From: Alteraurantiacibacter aquimixticola
GTDB lineage: Bacteria > Pseudomonadota > Alphaproteobacteria > Sphingomonadales > Sphingomonadaceae
NCBI RefSeq assembly: GCF_004965515.1
Contig: NZ_SSHH01000004.1
Span: forward strand, 278,599-342,598
Length of the DNA: 64,000 nucleotides
Direction: 5' to 3'
The position numbers and the translations under genes were made by a program. The notes beneath the pieces were generated by a model, which worked only from the letters and a program-made list of their open reading frames with translations, had not been told where the DNA came from and did not search any database. Position 1 is the stretch's first letter. Every line of letters starts with the position of its first letter. Positions 1 through 9,193 of this stretch are shown here, one piece after another.

Positions 1-1089
1 GCCCCCGCCGTGCGCCTGCATGATGGCGTGGTGATGATCGCCCGGCACGAGCATGTGACGAGCGGGCTGCTCGACTGGAAGAGCTTTTCCTCCGCCAGCC
101 GCCCGTGGCACGATCCCAACTCGCCCCGCCCTGAAATCCTCCTCACCGACGATCCGCCCCGCCACACGCAGGTGCGCAAGGTGGTGCAGGACGCGCTCAG
201 CCCGCGCGCGCTGGAGGGGGCGAAGGCGACCTTCCAGAAGTCCGCCGAGGAATTCGTCGAGCGCCTGCGCACCCGCGAAGGCGAGCCCGTGGATGCCGTG
301 GGCGAGATCACCCAGGCGTGGATCTTCGAAGTCCTGCCCGAAGTGCTCGGCCTGCCCAGGGAAGGGCGGCATCACATGCACGGCTTTTCGCAAATGGTCT
401 GGGCCACGATGGGCCCGCCGGGAGAGCTGTTCGACGAGGCGATGAGCCACGATTACTCCGCCGTGATCGAATGGCTCGGCACTGCCTGCGATCGCGACGC
501 GCTCTCACCCGACGGCATCGGCCAGTCGATCTTCGCCGCCGCCGACAACGGCCAGGTGACGATGGATGAGGCCAAACTGCTGCTGCAGACGATCCTCAGC
601 GCCGGGGCCGACACGACCTATCTCACCATGGCCAATGCCATCCGCGCCTGGGCCATGTTCCCGGACCAATATGCCAAGCTGCGCGCCAATCCGAAGCTGC
701 TGCGCAATGCCTTCGATGAATCGCTGCGCTGGGACTCTCCCAGCCGCATGGCGGGCCGCATCGCCACGCGCGATGTCGAAATCGACGATTACGTGGTCCC
801 CGCCGGCACGCGCTGCGGGCTGATGTTCGCCGCTGCCAATCGCGATCCGCGCTTTTGGTCCGACCCCGAAGCCTATGACATCGAGCGCGACACCAAGCAC
901 TCGCTCGGCTGGGGTTATGGCGTGCATGGCTGCGTCGGCCGGATGCTGGCGCAGACCGAAGCCCAGGCCTTCCTCGGCACGATCGTCCGTGAGGTGGAGA
1001 GTTTCGAACTGGCGGGCGAGTACGAGCCATGGATGACCACGGTCGGTCACGGCCCGATCAAACTTCCCGTGAAGCTCAACTTCGCCTGA
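1..1089 (+). CDS. Cytochrome P450 (5' end outside window)
   Basis: Haem-thiolate monooxygenase that would hydroxylate or demethylate an organic substrate using electrons from a ferredoxin. The frame is open from base 1, so the N-terminus is missing; the GTG at 10 is probably internal. Counting from that GTG, I see the I-helix motif AGADTT (198-203), the K-helix ExxR (E237, R240) and the haem-binding loop GWGYGVHGCVG with cysteine ligand C308; the usual Phe at the start of the loop is Trp. The compact soluble form and bacterial class are clear; it recalls CYP199-like aromatic-acid P450s, but the substrate is unknown. It is followed at 4 bp by a lactonase-like gene, suggesting one operon. Confidence 0.93.
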   Translation, partial: APAVRLHDGVVMIARHEHVTSGLLDWKSFSSASRPWHDPNSPRPEILLTDDPPRHTQVRKVVQDALSPRALEGAKATFQKSAEEFVERLRTREGEPVDAVGEITQAWIFEVLPEVLGLPREGRHHMHGFSQMVWATMGPPGELFDEAMSHDYSAVIEWLGTACDRDALSPDGIGQSIFAAADNGQVTMDEAKLLLQTILSAGADTTYLTMANAIRAWAMFPDQYAKLRANPKLLRNAFDESLRWDSPSRMAGRIATRDVEIDDYVVPAGTRCGLMFAAANRDPRFWSDPEAYDIERDTKHSLGWGYGVHGCVGRMLAQTEAQAFLGTIVREVESFELAGEYEPWMTTVGHGPIKLPVKLNFA

Positions 1090-1093
1090 GCCG

Positions 1094-1903
1094 ATGGCTG
1101 CGCCCGTCACCAAGATCCAGGCGATCCGATACGCCCGGCATGAGCGGACCGCCGCGGCCAACTTCACCGAGCCGGTGGACGATCACGACCTGCCCATGCC
1201 GCTCGACTATTTCGTCTGGGCCATCCATCGCGAGGGGTGCCCGCCGGTTATCGTCGATACCGGTTTTGGCGAGGCGGCAGCGGCGGCGCGCGGGCGCACA
1301 ATGATCCGCCCGGTCGAGCAGGGACTGCGCGATGCGGGAATCGATCACCTGCTGGTCGAAGATGTGATCCTCACGCATCTGCATTATGACCATGCCGGTT
1401 CGCTCAACGTCTTTCCCAATGCGAAATTCCACATACAGGATGCCGAACTCGCCTTCGCCACCAGCCGCCATGTCTGCGACCATGGCGTGCGCGCGCCGTT
1501 CGATGGCGAACCGGTCGCCCAGCTGGTGCGCAAGCTCTATGCCGACCATGTCATCTTCCACGATGGCGATGAGGAATTTGCGCCCGGCATCAAGCTCCAC
1601 CTCGCCCATGGACACACGGCAGGCCTGCAGGTGATTGCCTGCGAGACGGAGCGCGGGACGGTGGTGCTCGCCAGCGATGCGGCGCATCTCTACGCCAATA
1701 TCACCCGCCAGCTGCCCTTCCCGATCTTCGTGGACGAGGCGGATTACCGCCGGGCGCAGGAAACGGTCATGAAGCTGGCGGGCGGATCGCTCGACCATGT
1801 GATTCCCGGCCACGATCCGCTGGTGCTGCAATGCTTCCCGACCGAAAACGATATTGCCCGCGTCGACCTGCCGCCGCATAGGCCGGTGCTGGAGGCAATA
1901 TGA
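1094..1903 (+). CDS. MBL-fold metallohydrolase, N-acyl-homoserine-lactonase-like
   Basis: Predicted zinc hydrolase of the metallo-beta-lactamase superfamily, 269 aa. The metal motif HLHYDH (H95, H97, D99, H100), a GHT motif at H174, the bridging D195 (ASDAAH) and H240 (PGHD) are all present, so the dinuclear site is intact. The overall spacing fits the AHL-lactonase group (AttM/AiiB), whose members open five-membered lactones. In this neighbourhood a lactone intermediate of the P450 pathway is as likely a substrate as a quorum signal; this is inference. The last four bases overlap the next gene (ATGA), indicating translational coupling. Confidence 0.88.
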   Translation: MAAPVTKIQAIRYARHERTAAANFTEPVDDHDLPMPLDYFVWAIHREGCPPVIVDTGFGEAAAAARGRTMIRPVEQGLRDAGIDHLLVEDVILTHLHYDHAGSLNVFPNAKFHIQDAELAFATSRHVCDHGVRAPFDGEPVAQLVRKLYADHVIFHDGDEEFAPGIKLHLAHGHTAGLQVIACETERGTVVLASDAAHLYANITRQLPFPIFVDEADYRRAQETVMKLAGGSLDHVIPGHDPLVLQCFPTENDIARVDLPPHRPVLEAI

Positions 1904-2790
1904 CGATTATCGGATTCCTGGGACTGGGCCGCATGGGTGCGCCCATGGCGGCGAACTTGCTGAAGGCGGGGCACACGCTGTTCGTGCATGACGTGTCGGA
2001 GGATGCGGTGGCCGAGCTGGTGCGGCTCGGCGCGGAAGCCGCAGGATCGGCTTCGGCACTTGGAACGCAATGCGAAGTTGTCTTCGCCAGCCTGCCCACC
2101 CCAGCCATCGTACGCGAGGCGGCGCTGGGGCCCGACAGCATTTTCGTGCGCGGCAAGCCGAAGGTCTTTTGCGACCTCTCCACCTCCGGCCCGCAGCTGG
2201 CTCAGGAATTGTCCGCAGCGCTCACCCCGCAAGGCGTCGCCTGTTTCGACGCACCCGTTTCCGGCGGGATCAAGGGCGCGGTGGAGGGCACCATCTCGAT
2301 CATGGTGGGCGGCCCTGAGGCCGAATATGAGGCGATCCTGCGCCCCCTGCTCGAAGCGATCGGCAAGCCCACCCATATGGGCGAGGCGCCCGGCGCCGGG
2401 CAGACGATGAAGCTGGTGAACAATTTGCTGGGCGCGGTCGCCATCGGGGTGACGGCGGAGGGAATGGCCTTCGGGATCAAGCAAGGCCTCGACCCTGCAA
2501 AGATGATCGACGTGCTCAACCAGTCGACCGGCATCAATTCGGCGACGCGCGACAAATGGCCGCGCTCCGTCCTGCCGCGCACATTCGACTTCGGCTTTGC
2601 CGCTGCATTGAGCCTGAAGGACACCAGGCTGCTGATGGATGAGGCAGCGGCGGCAGATGTGCCGCTCCCGCTCGGCCAGATCGTGCAGGATTACCTCGAA
2701 CGCACGCTGGAGCGCGAAGGGCCGGAGGCGGACTTCACCGCCATTGCCAAGGTGGTGGAAGAAGCCGCAGGCCTCGACCCGGAGCGCTGA
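1900..2790 (+). CDS. NAD(P)-dependent 3-hydroxyisobutyrate-dehydrogenase-family oxidoreductase
   Basis: Beta-hydroxyacid dehydrogenase, 296 aa, a normal family length. The N-terminal Rossmann motif GLGRMG (8-13) binds the cofactor, DAPVSGG (118-123) is the substrate-binding signature and K171 in GQTMKLVNN is the catalytic lysine. Such enzymes oxidise short hydroxy acids to semialdehydes or reduce the reverse. It is the third gene of the P450-lactonase run and would oxidise a hydroxy acid released by lactone opening (inference). The start overlaps the lactonase stop by 4 bp. Confidence 0.92.
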   Translation: MTIIGFLGLGRMGAPMAANLLKAGHTLFVHDVSEDAVAELVRLGAEAAGSASALGTQCEVVFASLPTPAIVREAALGPDSIFVRGKPKVFCDLSTSGPQLAQELSAALTPQGVACFDAPVSGGIKGAVEGTISIMVGGPEAEYEAILRPLLEAIGKPTHMGEAPGAGQTMKLVNNLLGAVAIGVTAEGMAFGIKQGLDPAKMIDVLNQSTGINSATRDKWPRSVLPRTFDFGFAAALSLKDTRLLMDEAAAADVPLPLGQIVQDYLERTLEREGPEADFTAIAKVVEEAAGLDPER

Positions 2791-2867
2791 GCCGAAGGCC
2801 CGGCATCAACGCGATCTTAACCGGAAGCGGCGAAGCTTTCCGATGGTTTAGTATAAGGGGCATATCC

Positions 2868-3263
2868 ATGGCGCTCCATCAAGAGGATGGCAGCGAATTC
2901 CAGGCCGAACGGCGCGGATCGGTCCGCTTCCGTTTCGAAACGCCTGTGCAGCTGAAAATGCCCAGCGGCGACAAGCGGGGCATGCTCAACGATATCTCCC
3001 GCGGTGGCGCGCGAATTGTCATGGACAACCCGCCCGTCAAGGGTGCGACCGTTCTGCTCGTCTGGGGAAGTCACGAGGAATTCTGCCGCGTAATGTGGGC
3101 GGCGGATGGATCTTGCGGCATCCAGTTCGAACGAGCGATATCCGACGCCGTCGTGGCCGAGACGATCGGCCGCGAGGAGGAAGAAGTCGCCGCCGGCCCG
3201 ATCGCCAACAGCAACAACATTCCCCTCGGCCGGAAACGCCGCCGGATCGGCTCCGTCAGTTGA
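2868..3263 (+). CDS. PilZ-domain protein (c-di-GMP receptor)
   Basis: Single-domain PilZ protein of 131 aa. The two c-di-GMP-binding elements are visible: R16xxxR20 in ERRGSVRF and D42xS44xxG47 in NDISRGG. It probably changes the activity of a partner when c-di-GMP binds; the target cannot be told. A weakly acidic tail of about 35 residues follows the beta-barrel. It lies alone, 77 bp after the dehydrogenase, with no obvious terminator between. Other sphingomonads carry many such stand-alone PilZ proteins. Confidence 0.88.
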   Translation: MALHQEDGSEFQAERRGSVRFRFETPVQLKMPSGDKRGMLNDISRGGARIVMDNPPVKGATVLLVWGSHEEFCRVMWAADGSCGIQFERAISDAVVAETIGREEEEVAAGPIANSNNIPLGRKRRRIGSVS

Positions 3264-3265
3264 GC

Positions 3266-3475
3266 CTATTCGGCCGGTGCGGCTTTCTTGCCCTTCTCGC
3301 CGAGTTTCTTCGCCGCATAGGCCCCTGCGCCCAGCGCCAGCAGCGCGGGCAGGCGCATGCGGCCAATGATGGGAACGGCCAGGGCGCCGAGTACGGCGCC
3401 ACCGGTGCCGCCAATGCTGCGCGTATGTTTCGAAGCCTGCGCGCCGGCGAAGGCGCCAATCAATTTGCCAATCAT
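3266..3475 (-). CDS. Small glycine/alanine-rich membrane-associated protein
   Basis: A 69-aa protein of unknown function. The start is fixed by a strong AAGGAG ribosome site 7 bases upstream of ATG at 3475. The middle (residues 5-55) is rich in Gly and Ala with GxxxG-like spacing and two hydrophobic stretches, and the C-terminus is lysine-rich (KKLGEKGKKAAPAE). It may be a small inner-membrane or glycine-zipper protein. The gene is convergent with pilZ (2-bp gap) and divergent from the secreted protein at 3547. Confidence 0.7.
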   Translation of the reverse strand: MIGKLIGAFAGAQASKHTRSIGGTGGAVLGALAVPIIGRMRLPALLALGAGAYAAKKLGEKGKKAAPAE

Positions 3476-3546
3476 GGTGAACTCCTTTGCTTTGCCGGAA
3501 AAACGGTTCGGTTATATTCAGGTTCCCCGGCGTAGGAGTCGCCCGC

Positions 3547-3942
3547 ATGTTCCTTGCACTCGCCTCGCTCGCATTCGCCCAGCTTGCCGCACCGCAGGCG
3601 GCAGCAGACGAAGTCACCCGCATCAACGGCCAATGCCTCTATCCTGAACAGGTGAGGCAGCGTGCCCAGGACACGGTCCTGCTCACCTGCAACGAGGCGC
3701 GAATCGAGCCCGGTGCAATCGCCTTCGGCCTGCGCAGCTGGGAAAGCGAGGTTCGTTTCGAAGGGCCGGTCCAGGGCGACAAGATGACCGTCGAGCGCAT
3801 CCAGCGCCCTTCGCATAGCCCGGAGGACGCGCGCGGCCTGTGCCAGTTCTTCTATACCAATGGGGAGCTTTCGACCATCGCCTGCACTGCCATGGTGGGT
3901 GCGCAAAGCTATGCCGCGAACTTCGTGGTCTCACGCATTTAG
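3547..3942 (+). CDS. Secreted protein of unknown function
   Basis: 131 aa with a short N-terminal signal peptide (MFLALASLAFAQLAAPQAAA, cleavage near residue 20). The ATG at 3547 is preferred because a TAGGAG site lies at 3533-3538; longer in-frame starts would bury the signal. The mature part has three cysteines (near residues 37, 57 and 101) and ends FVVSRI. I do not recognise the family. Its stop codon overlaps the stop of the convergent glycosyltransferase (bases 3939-3942). Confidence 0.72.
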   Translation: MFLALASLAFAQLAAPQAAADEVTRINGQCLYPEQVRQRAQDTVLLTCNEARIEPGAIAFGLRSWESEVRFEGPVQGDKMTVERIQRPSHSPEDARGLCQFFYTNGELSTIACTAMVGAQSYAANFVVSRI

Positions 3943-5435
3943 GGCGTTGGCGCGGCTGGCTGGGGCGAATCGGCCGAATCGCCGCAATTGGCATGGACAT
4001 CGAGCAACTCAACCGGCGTCCACCCGGGAATGCTAGCGGTGGCGACAATCTCACAGCTTTCAAGATAAGCTTCGAGCTGGCGGCGTGTGTCGAGATTGGT
4101 GGAAAGATCGGAAGTCTCGCGCCCGGTCACCACAACCCCGGGCCGCTGTGCCAGGATACGCCGCATTTCGGCAGAGGTATCGATCCCGCTGACACCGGCT
4201 TCAAACCGGTCCCACAAGTGACCGGGGAAGGAGAGCGGGGAAAGCGGCGCGGAGCCCGCCTCCGCATAGAGCGAAGGCGGCGCGTCATAGACCAGCATGC
4301 CGCGCGAAGTATCCGCGCTGCGTACCGCGTCCGCCAGCTCGCCATAAGAAGCGCGCGCCTGCGCGGTGCGGGTAAAGTTCCACACCTGCTCGCCGCTCAG
4401 CGCCAGCAGCGCCCCGGCCACGCCGACCAGCGCCATCATTGCGCCTCGCTGGAAGAAGCCGCTGGCAGCCACACACAGTGGTACGAACAGCGGCAGCAGG
4501 TAGTGGTTGTAGAAATTGGGTACGGCAACGACGCCAACCATCGCAGCGACGATCCAGCCGGCCATGAAGGCACGGTGATCGCCGCGCAGCCTGCCATGCC
4601 GGATCGCCAGCCCCAGGATCGCTAACGCCAGCGGCAGCGCAATCACCACCCAGACGAGGGCAAAACGCCGCCAACGCATCGGATCGGCAATCTGCGCTTC
4701 CTTGGCGAAGCTGGACTCAACCGTCGCCTGCCAGAACGCTTCGAATGCACCCATTGCGGCAAACAATCCCGCCACCGCCAAGGCTGGCGCAAGCCCTGCC
4801 AGCGCCAGCATCGCGCCGCGCATGGCCAGCTGCGACAGGCCTAGGCCCGCGCGCCGCATCCCCCACAAGAGCCACAGGCCAAGGAAGATCGCCTCGAACC
4901 CCGCCGTCGGCTTCACGATGATCGCGCAGCCTGCCAGCAGCATGGCGAGGAAATGGCGGCGTGTGGGCACCGCGCTGCCGCCTTGGTCGAAACCCACCAG
5001 CAGCGCCGCTGCGGCGATTAGCAGGTTGTAGAAGACGGGGCTTTGCCCGCCCGCTCCGCCCAGTTGCACCAGCAGGGCAAGATAGAGGAACGCCGAGACC
5101 AGCGCGGCAGGCGGATCGGCCATCTTGCGCGCCATCCGGAAAATCAGGAACGCCGTGCCAGCCGCGGCAAGGCAGGCCATTAGCTGGTATGTCAGCACCG
5201 GCCAGGGTGAGAGGCCAGCAAGCCAGTAGATGGCGAAGAGTCCGGGCGGTTTGCGGTCCCAGATATCGACATAGAGCATGTCGCCCGCCGCCAGCCGCTG
5301 GCCCACGAACAGGTACCAGTTCTCGTCCACATGCAGCGCAGGGTTTCCAAAGCCATGGGCGCGCGTCGCCAGCGCCAGCAGCAGGCAGGCGATGAAGGCC
5401 AGGGCGGGTCTTTGCAAAAGCGCACTCACGGCCAT
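3939..5435 (-). CDS. GT39/ArnT-like integral membrane glycosyltransferase
   Basis: 498-aa polytopic membrane protein with about ten hydrophobic segments. Shortly after the first TM helix the sequence HVDENWYLFVGQRL then WDRKPPG matches the periplasmic acidic/WD-KPPG loop of the dolichyl/undecaprenyl-phosphate-dependent GT-C glycosyltransferases (PMT/ArnT/GT39). It probably moves a sugar from a polyprenyl carrier onto lipid or glycan at the periplasmic face; donor and acceptor are unknown. ATG at 5435 is chosen because translation upstream of it is basic and unlike a membrane protein. It follows the SDR gene by 19 bp on the same strand. Confidence 0.8.
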   Translation of the reverse strand: MAVSALLQRPALAFIACLLLALATRAHGFGNPALHVDENWYLFVGQRLAAGDMLYVDIWDRKPPGLFAIYWLAGLSPWPVLTYQLMACLAAAGTAFLIFRMARKMADPPAALVSAFLYLALLVQLGGAGGQSPVFYNLLIAAAALLVGFDQGGSAVPTRRHFLAMLLAGCAIIVKPTAGFEAIFLGLWLLWGMRRAGLGLSQLAMRGAMLALAGLAPALAVAGLFAAMGAFEAFWQATVESSFAKEAQIADPMRWRRFALVWVVIALPLALAILGLAIRHGRLRGDHRAFMAGWIVAAMVGVVAVPNFYNHYLLPLFVPLCVAASGFFQRGAMMALVGVAGALLALSGEQVWNFTRTAQARASYGELADAVRSADTSRGMLVYDAPPSLYAEAGSAPLSPLSFPGHLWDRFEAGVSGIDTSAEMRRILAQRPGVVVTGRETSDLSTNLDTRRQLEAYLESCEIVATASIPGWTPVELLDVHANCGDSADSPQPAAPTP

Positions 5436-5454
5436 GCCTTTGCCGCAGCGGTGT

Positions 5455-6246
5455 TCAGATATCGTTGCGAATGGTCGCCAGTGCGCCGCCGTCGATCTCC
5501 CACTTGGCGCCGTTGACGTAGCTTGCCTCGTCCGAAAGCAGGAAGCTGACCACATCGCCCACCTCGCGCGGCTGCCCCACGCGGTTGAGCGTGGCGACCT
5601 GGCCGAGCTTGTCCATGCCCGCCTGCACATCGCCATCGAACATCTGTTCGAGCATGCCGACCAGCAGCGGCGTTTCGATTACGCCGGGCATCACGCAATT
5701 CACGCGCACGCCCTTTTGCGCGACTTCGCTGGCTGCCGTGCGCGTGAGGCCCACCGCGCCATGCTTCGCGGCGTTATAGGCGCAGGCCCCGGCAAGGCCG
5801 CGTTCGGAACCGATGCTGGCAGTGTTGACCACCGCGCCCTTCCCGGCGGCAACCATGTAGGGGATCACGAAACGCAGGCCGAGGAACATGCTCCGCAGGT
5901 TCACGCGGATGATCTTGTCGAACATGGCGATGTCGTATTCGTGCGTGGGCGCAAGGTCGCCCTCGATCCCGGCATTGTTGAAGAAGCCGTCGATCCGCCC
6001 GAACGTGTTGTGCGCGGTCTCGGCATAGGCGCGCACCTCGTCCTCATTCGCGCAATCGGCATGGAAGGCGACGGCCTCGTGCCCGGCATCCTTAAGCTTG
6101 GCGGTGCACTCATGCAGGCGGTCGGCATCGATATCGACCAGCATGACGCGCGCGCCTTCGCGGGCGAGAATTTCGCAAGTGGCAAAGCCGATCGACCCGG
6201 CCGCACCGGTGACGATGATGGATGAACCTTCGTGGCGTTTCGTCAT
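5455..6246 (-). CDS. SDR-family NAD(P)-dependent oxidoreductase
   Basis: Classical short-chain dehydrogenase, 263 aa. Cofactor motif TGAAGSIG near residue 13, NNAG near 88, catalytic Ser in NTASIGS and YNAAKHG (Y and K of the catalytic tetrad) are all intact. It would interconvert an alcohol and a ketone. It is the last enzyme of a 3-gene run (flavoprotein 6458, 70-aa protein 6249, this gene) with 2-bp and 4-bp junctions, so it probably acts in the same pathway. Confidence 0.92.
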   Translation of the reverse strand: MTKRHEGSSIIVTGAAGSIGFATCEILAREGARVMLVDIDADRLHECTAKLKDAGHEAVAFHADCANEDEVRAYAETAHNTFGRIDGFFNNAGIEGDLAPTHEYDIAMFDKIIRVNLRSMFLGLRFVIPYMVAAGKGAVVNTASIGSERGLAGACAYNAAKHGAVGLTRTAASEVAQKGVRVNCVMPGVIETPLLVGMLEQMFDGDVQAGMDKLGQVATLNRVGQPREVGDVVSFLLSDEASYVNGAKWEIDGGALATIRNDI

Positions 6247-6248
6247 GA

Positions 6249-6461
6249 TCAGTCCTTCGATTTGCGGAACGGCAGGGTGATGAGGAACCAGGCCAGGCCC
6301 GGCGTCAGCAGCTTGAGAAAGTTCTTCGCCTCTTCCGGCGTGAGCGTGGCGGTCATCGGCATGGTGCCATAGACCTTGCCCTTCAGGACAAGGTCATTGC
6401 CCTTCCGCTCGATCTTGCTGACCTGCATCAGCTCGCTCTTGTCGGCGGCGTGGATCTTCAT
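6249..6461 (-). CDS. Conserved-looking 70-aa protein in dehydrogenase operon
   Basis: Unknown function. The protein has an amphipathic N-terminal half ending in KVYGTMPMTATLTPEEAKN and a hydrophobic C-terminal segment (LLTPGLAWFLITLPF) followed by RKSKD, consistent with a small tail-anchored membrane protein. Its start overlaps the stop of the flavoprotein gene (ATGA), and the next SDR begins 2 bp after its stop; tight coupling argues that it is real and part of the pathway. Confidence 0.72.
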   Translation of the reverse strand: MKIHAADKSELMQVSKIERKGNDLVLKGKVYGTMPMTATLTPEEAKNFLKLLTPGLAWFLITLPFRKSKD

Positions 6462-8017
6462 GCCGATATCTCATCGAAGTCGATGCCGAGGTCCTCGGCC
6501 ATCACCATCGCCGTGGCGCGACCCGCACCGAAGACGCCGCCGCCCGGATGCTGGAACGGCCCGACGAGGTAGAGGCGGTCCACACCCGGCACGCGGTACT
6601 GGCCAAGGTCGGGCGTCGGGCGATGGCTGCCCGACTGATAGGTGGTGGTGGCAATGCCATGCAGGTCGCCGCGGAAGAAGCTGGGGCTGGTGCGCTCCAT
6701 ATCCACAGGGCTGTCGCAATGATAGTCGAGCACGACGTCGGGCACATTCTCGATGAAATCGCCCATGCGGCGGATCATCTTCTCGGCAAATTCGCCCTTG
6801 GCCTCATCCCAGTCGCGGCCGTCCTTGCGCTTGTAGGGAACGTAATCCCAGGCATGGAAAATCGCCTTGCCGTCCGGCGCGCGGCTCGGGTCATGCTGCG
6901 TCAACTGGCCGACGCCGACGAGCGGGGTGGAACTGAAATTGCCATAGCGCAGCTCGTCGAAAGCGCGGCGCATGTCCTCGTACTCGGCGGGCATCAGCTC
7001 ATACATCACCGCCGACAAATCGCCCGCCTTGAACTTGAGCGGAGCATCCAGAGCCGCATGGACGGTAAAGCAGGCGGCATCGGTGATATGCGTGCGCTTC
7101 GCCTTGCGGCCGACTTCGGCGGGCAGGCTGGGTACGATATCGGGCAATATGTGCGGGTGCAACGCGCCGATGATGCCGTCCGCGCATGTCAGCCGCTCGC
7201 CATTGTCGAGCACCACGCCCGCGGCCTTGGCACCGTCGGTGAACACCTCGCGCACCTCGCAGCCGGCGCGCACCGTGCCGCCGTGATCCTCGATACAGGC
7301 GATCAGCGTATTGGTGAGCGAGCCGGAGCCGCCGACAGGAACGCCGAAGCCGAATTTCTCGAGGAAGCCGAGGAAGACATAGGCGCCGATGCCTGTCGCC
7401 TTTTCGTCCGGCGAAACGAGGTTCTCGCCTGCAACGCGGCCGAAATGCGCCTTCACCTTGTCGTGCTCGAACAGCTCTTCCATCAGGTCGAAGGTGGAGA
7501 CGCCCATGGTGCGCATGATCTCCTGCCCCTCGGCGCTCTGGTCCATCATCGCAGTCTGCGCGCCGACCGGCATGGGCGGGGAATAGAGGCCCGCCTGTAT
7601 CATCGGCAGCCATTGCGCGGCCTGTTCGCTCATCTTGAGGAAGGTTGCCGCGTCCTTCTCGCTGAACCTGGCGATCGCCGCCGCCGACTTTGCCGGATCG
7701 CGATGCAGCGGCAGGGTGGAGCCATCCTCCCACACGCTCATCATCGGCACATCGGGGAAGACATATTGGAGGCCGTATTTCGACTTCAGGCCGAGATCGT
7801 CATTCAGCAGCAGCGGATTGCCCTGGATGAAGATGTGGCTCATCGAATGCTGGTCATGGGTGAATCCGGGCTTCGTCAGCTCACGCGAAACCACGCCGCC
7901 GCCGTGCCATTCATTGCGTTCCAGCACGAGCACCGATTTGCCCGCGCAGGCGAGGTAGGCACCGGCGACCAGGCCGTTATGGCCCGATCCGATGATGATG
8001 ATATCTGCGTCTGACAT
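6458..8017 (-). CDS. FAD-dependent oxidoreductase, phytoene-desaturase / PYROXD2-like
   Basis: 519-aa flavoprotein. The N-terminus IIIIGSGHNGLVAGAYLACAGK is a standard dinucleotide-binding fold with the GHNGL variant typical of the PYROXD2/carotenoid-desaturase group, followed by VLERNEWHGGGV. The C-terminal FAD-closing segment GPFQHPGGGVFGAGR is also present. Members desaturate or isomerise hydrophobic substrates; the substrate here is unknown. ATG at 8017 is used because the Rossmann strand begins five residues later. It overlaps the downstream 70-aa gene by 4 bp and is followed by an SDR, so a desaturation/oxidation step on a cyclic lipid-like molecule is plausible. Confidence 0.88.
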   Translation of the reverse strand: MSDADIIIIGSGHNGLVAGAYLACAGKSVLVLERNEWHGGGVVSRELTKPGFTHDQHSMSHIFIQGNPLLLNDDLGLKSKYGLQYVFPDVPMMSVWEDGSTLPLHRDPAKSAAAIARFSEKDAATFLKMSEQAAQWLPMIQAGLYSPPMPVGAQTAMMDQSAEGQEIMRTMGVSTFDLMEELFEHDKVKAHFGRVAGENLVSPDEKATGIGAYVFLGFLEKFGFGVPVGGSGSLTNTLIACIEDHGGTVRAGCEVREVFTDGAKAAGVVLDNGERLTCADGIIGALHPHILPDIVPSLPAEVGRKAKRTHITDAACFTVHAALDAPLKFKAGDLSAVMYELMPAEYEDMRRAFDELRYGNFSSTPLVGVGQLTQHDPSRAPDGKAIFHAWDYVPYKRKDGRDWDEAKGEFAEKMIRRMGDFIENVPDVVLDYHCDSPVDMERTSPSFFRGDLHGIATTTYQSGSHRPTPDLGQYRVPGVDRLYLVGPFQHPGGGVFGAGRATAMVMAEDLGIDFDEISA

Positions 8018-8030
8018 CTGCGGTAAACCC

Positions 8031-9176
8031 TTATAAACAGCCCGAAAGTGCAAGGTCGGAGAGCTTGCCGCAGCGCTCGATATTCGCCGCCTGCGTCATC
8101 ACGCCTGCACTGAGGAAGGAGAAGCTCACATCGGCTTCGGGATCGACCCAGAACATGGTCGAACCCGCGCCGTAATTGCCGAAAGTCTCCGGCGAAGAGA
8201 GCTGGCCGAAAAGGTGCTGGAACACGCCCGTCCCGCGCACCTGGAACCCCAGACCCTGGTTCGCGGGCGGCACTGTCCAGCCCGCGCGCAGGGCCACGCC
8301 CTTGTAAAGCTCGTTCGGCTTGTCGCCCGTGTGGATCTTACGTGCGAGGCGTACCATGCGAGGGGACAGGATACGGTAACCTTCCAGTTCGCCCTCGCGC
8401 CGCAGCATTTCGGCAAAGCGCCACAGGTCCCCGGTGGTGGAGGCGCAACCGACATGCGGAGCCTCGACTTCGGGATCCTCGAACAGCGCGTGGTCGCCTT
8501 CGATATTGCGCGAGAGGTGCTTAATCGGAACCGTGCCGCGCATGTCCGGGCGGACATGGCGACTGTCCAGATCCTTGCGCAGGCCCATCGAAGTGGAGTC
8601 CATCTTCAGCGGCGCGAACAGGTCCTCGTGCAGCAGCGTCTGGTAATTGCGACCCTTGGGATCGGTACGCACCAGCGCCATGCCCATCAGCACATGGTTC
8701 ACCAGCGGCGAATAGTCGCATTTCTCGCCCGGAGCGCTGGCGCCCTGCACATGGGCGATGCTCTCGTCATAAAGCTCCTGCAGCCGGTCGAGATACATAC
8801 CGGGCTTGGGGCTCCACACGCCGAGCATGCCAGCCTGGTGGGTGATGAGGTGCCAGAACGTCGCCTCCTCGCGCGGCTGCCCGGTGAATTCGGGCAGCAC
8901 GTCCTTCACCTTGGTGTTGAGCGAAAAGCGCCCCTGCTCGATCGCGCGCATGATCAGCACATTGGTGAAGGCCTTGGTGACCGAGAAGAGCGAGAAGACA
9001 TCGTCCTTCTTCAGCTCCCTTTCGCCATCCGCATAGGCATGGCCGATCGCCTCGTCGAACACCACCACGCCGCCGCGCCCGATGCGCAGCACCGCGCCGT
9101 AATAATCGCCGCGCGCGACATCGGCCTCGATCACCTGCTTGAGTTCGTCCAGGCGTTCCTTCCAGATCGCTGTCAT
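8031..9176 (-). CDS. Beta-lactamase-fold serine hydrolase (esterase family VIII type)
   Basis: 381-aa protein with the penicillin-binding/class C beta-lactamase fold. The nucleophile motif SxxK is seen in LFSVTKAF near residue 70, and a Tyr motif in CDYSPLVNHV near residue 160. Such enzymes in catabolic loci are usually esterases or lactonases rather than true beta-lactamases. No signal peptide is seen, so it is likely cytoplasmic. ATG at 9176 is used; translation further upstream would run into a dispersed palindromic repeat. A second paralogous hydrolase lies at 11511. Confidence 0.88.
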   Translation of the reverse strand: MTAIWKERLDELKQVIEADVARGDYYGAVLRIGRGGVVVFDEAIGHAYADGERELKKDDVFSLFSVTKAFTNVLIMRAIEQGRFSLNTKVKDVLPEFTGQPREEATFWHLITHQAGMLGVWSPKPGMYLDRLQELYDESIAHVQGASAPGEKCDYSPLVNHVLMGMALVRTDPKGRNYQTLLHEDLFAPLKMDSTSMGLRKDLDSRHVRPDMRGTVPIKHLSRNIEGDHALFEDPEVEAPHVGCASTTGDLWRFAEMLRREGELEGYRILSPRMVRLARKIHTGDKPNELYKGVALRAGWTVPPANQGLGFQVRGTGVFQHLFGQLSSPETFGNYGAGSTMFWVDPEADVSFSFLSAGVMTQAANIERCGKLSDLALSGCL

Positions 9177-9193
9177 GCAAACATTCCTCTCTT

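Noticed and set aside
6548-8014. 488-codon open frame on the plus strand
   Set aside because: Antisense to the PYROXD2-like flavoprotein; translation is low complexity and lacks motifs.
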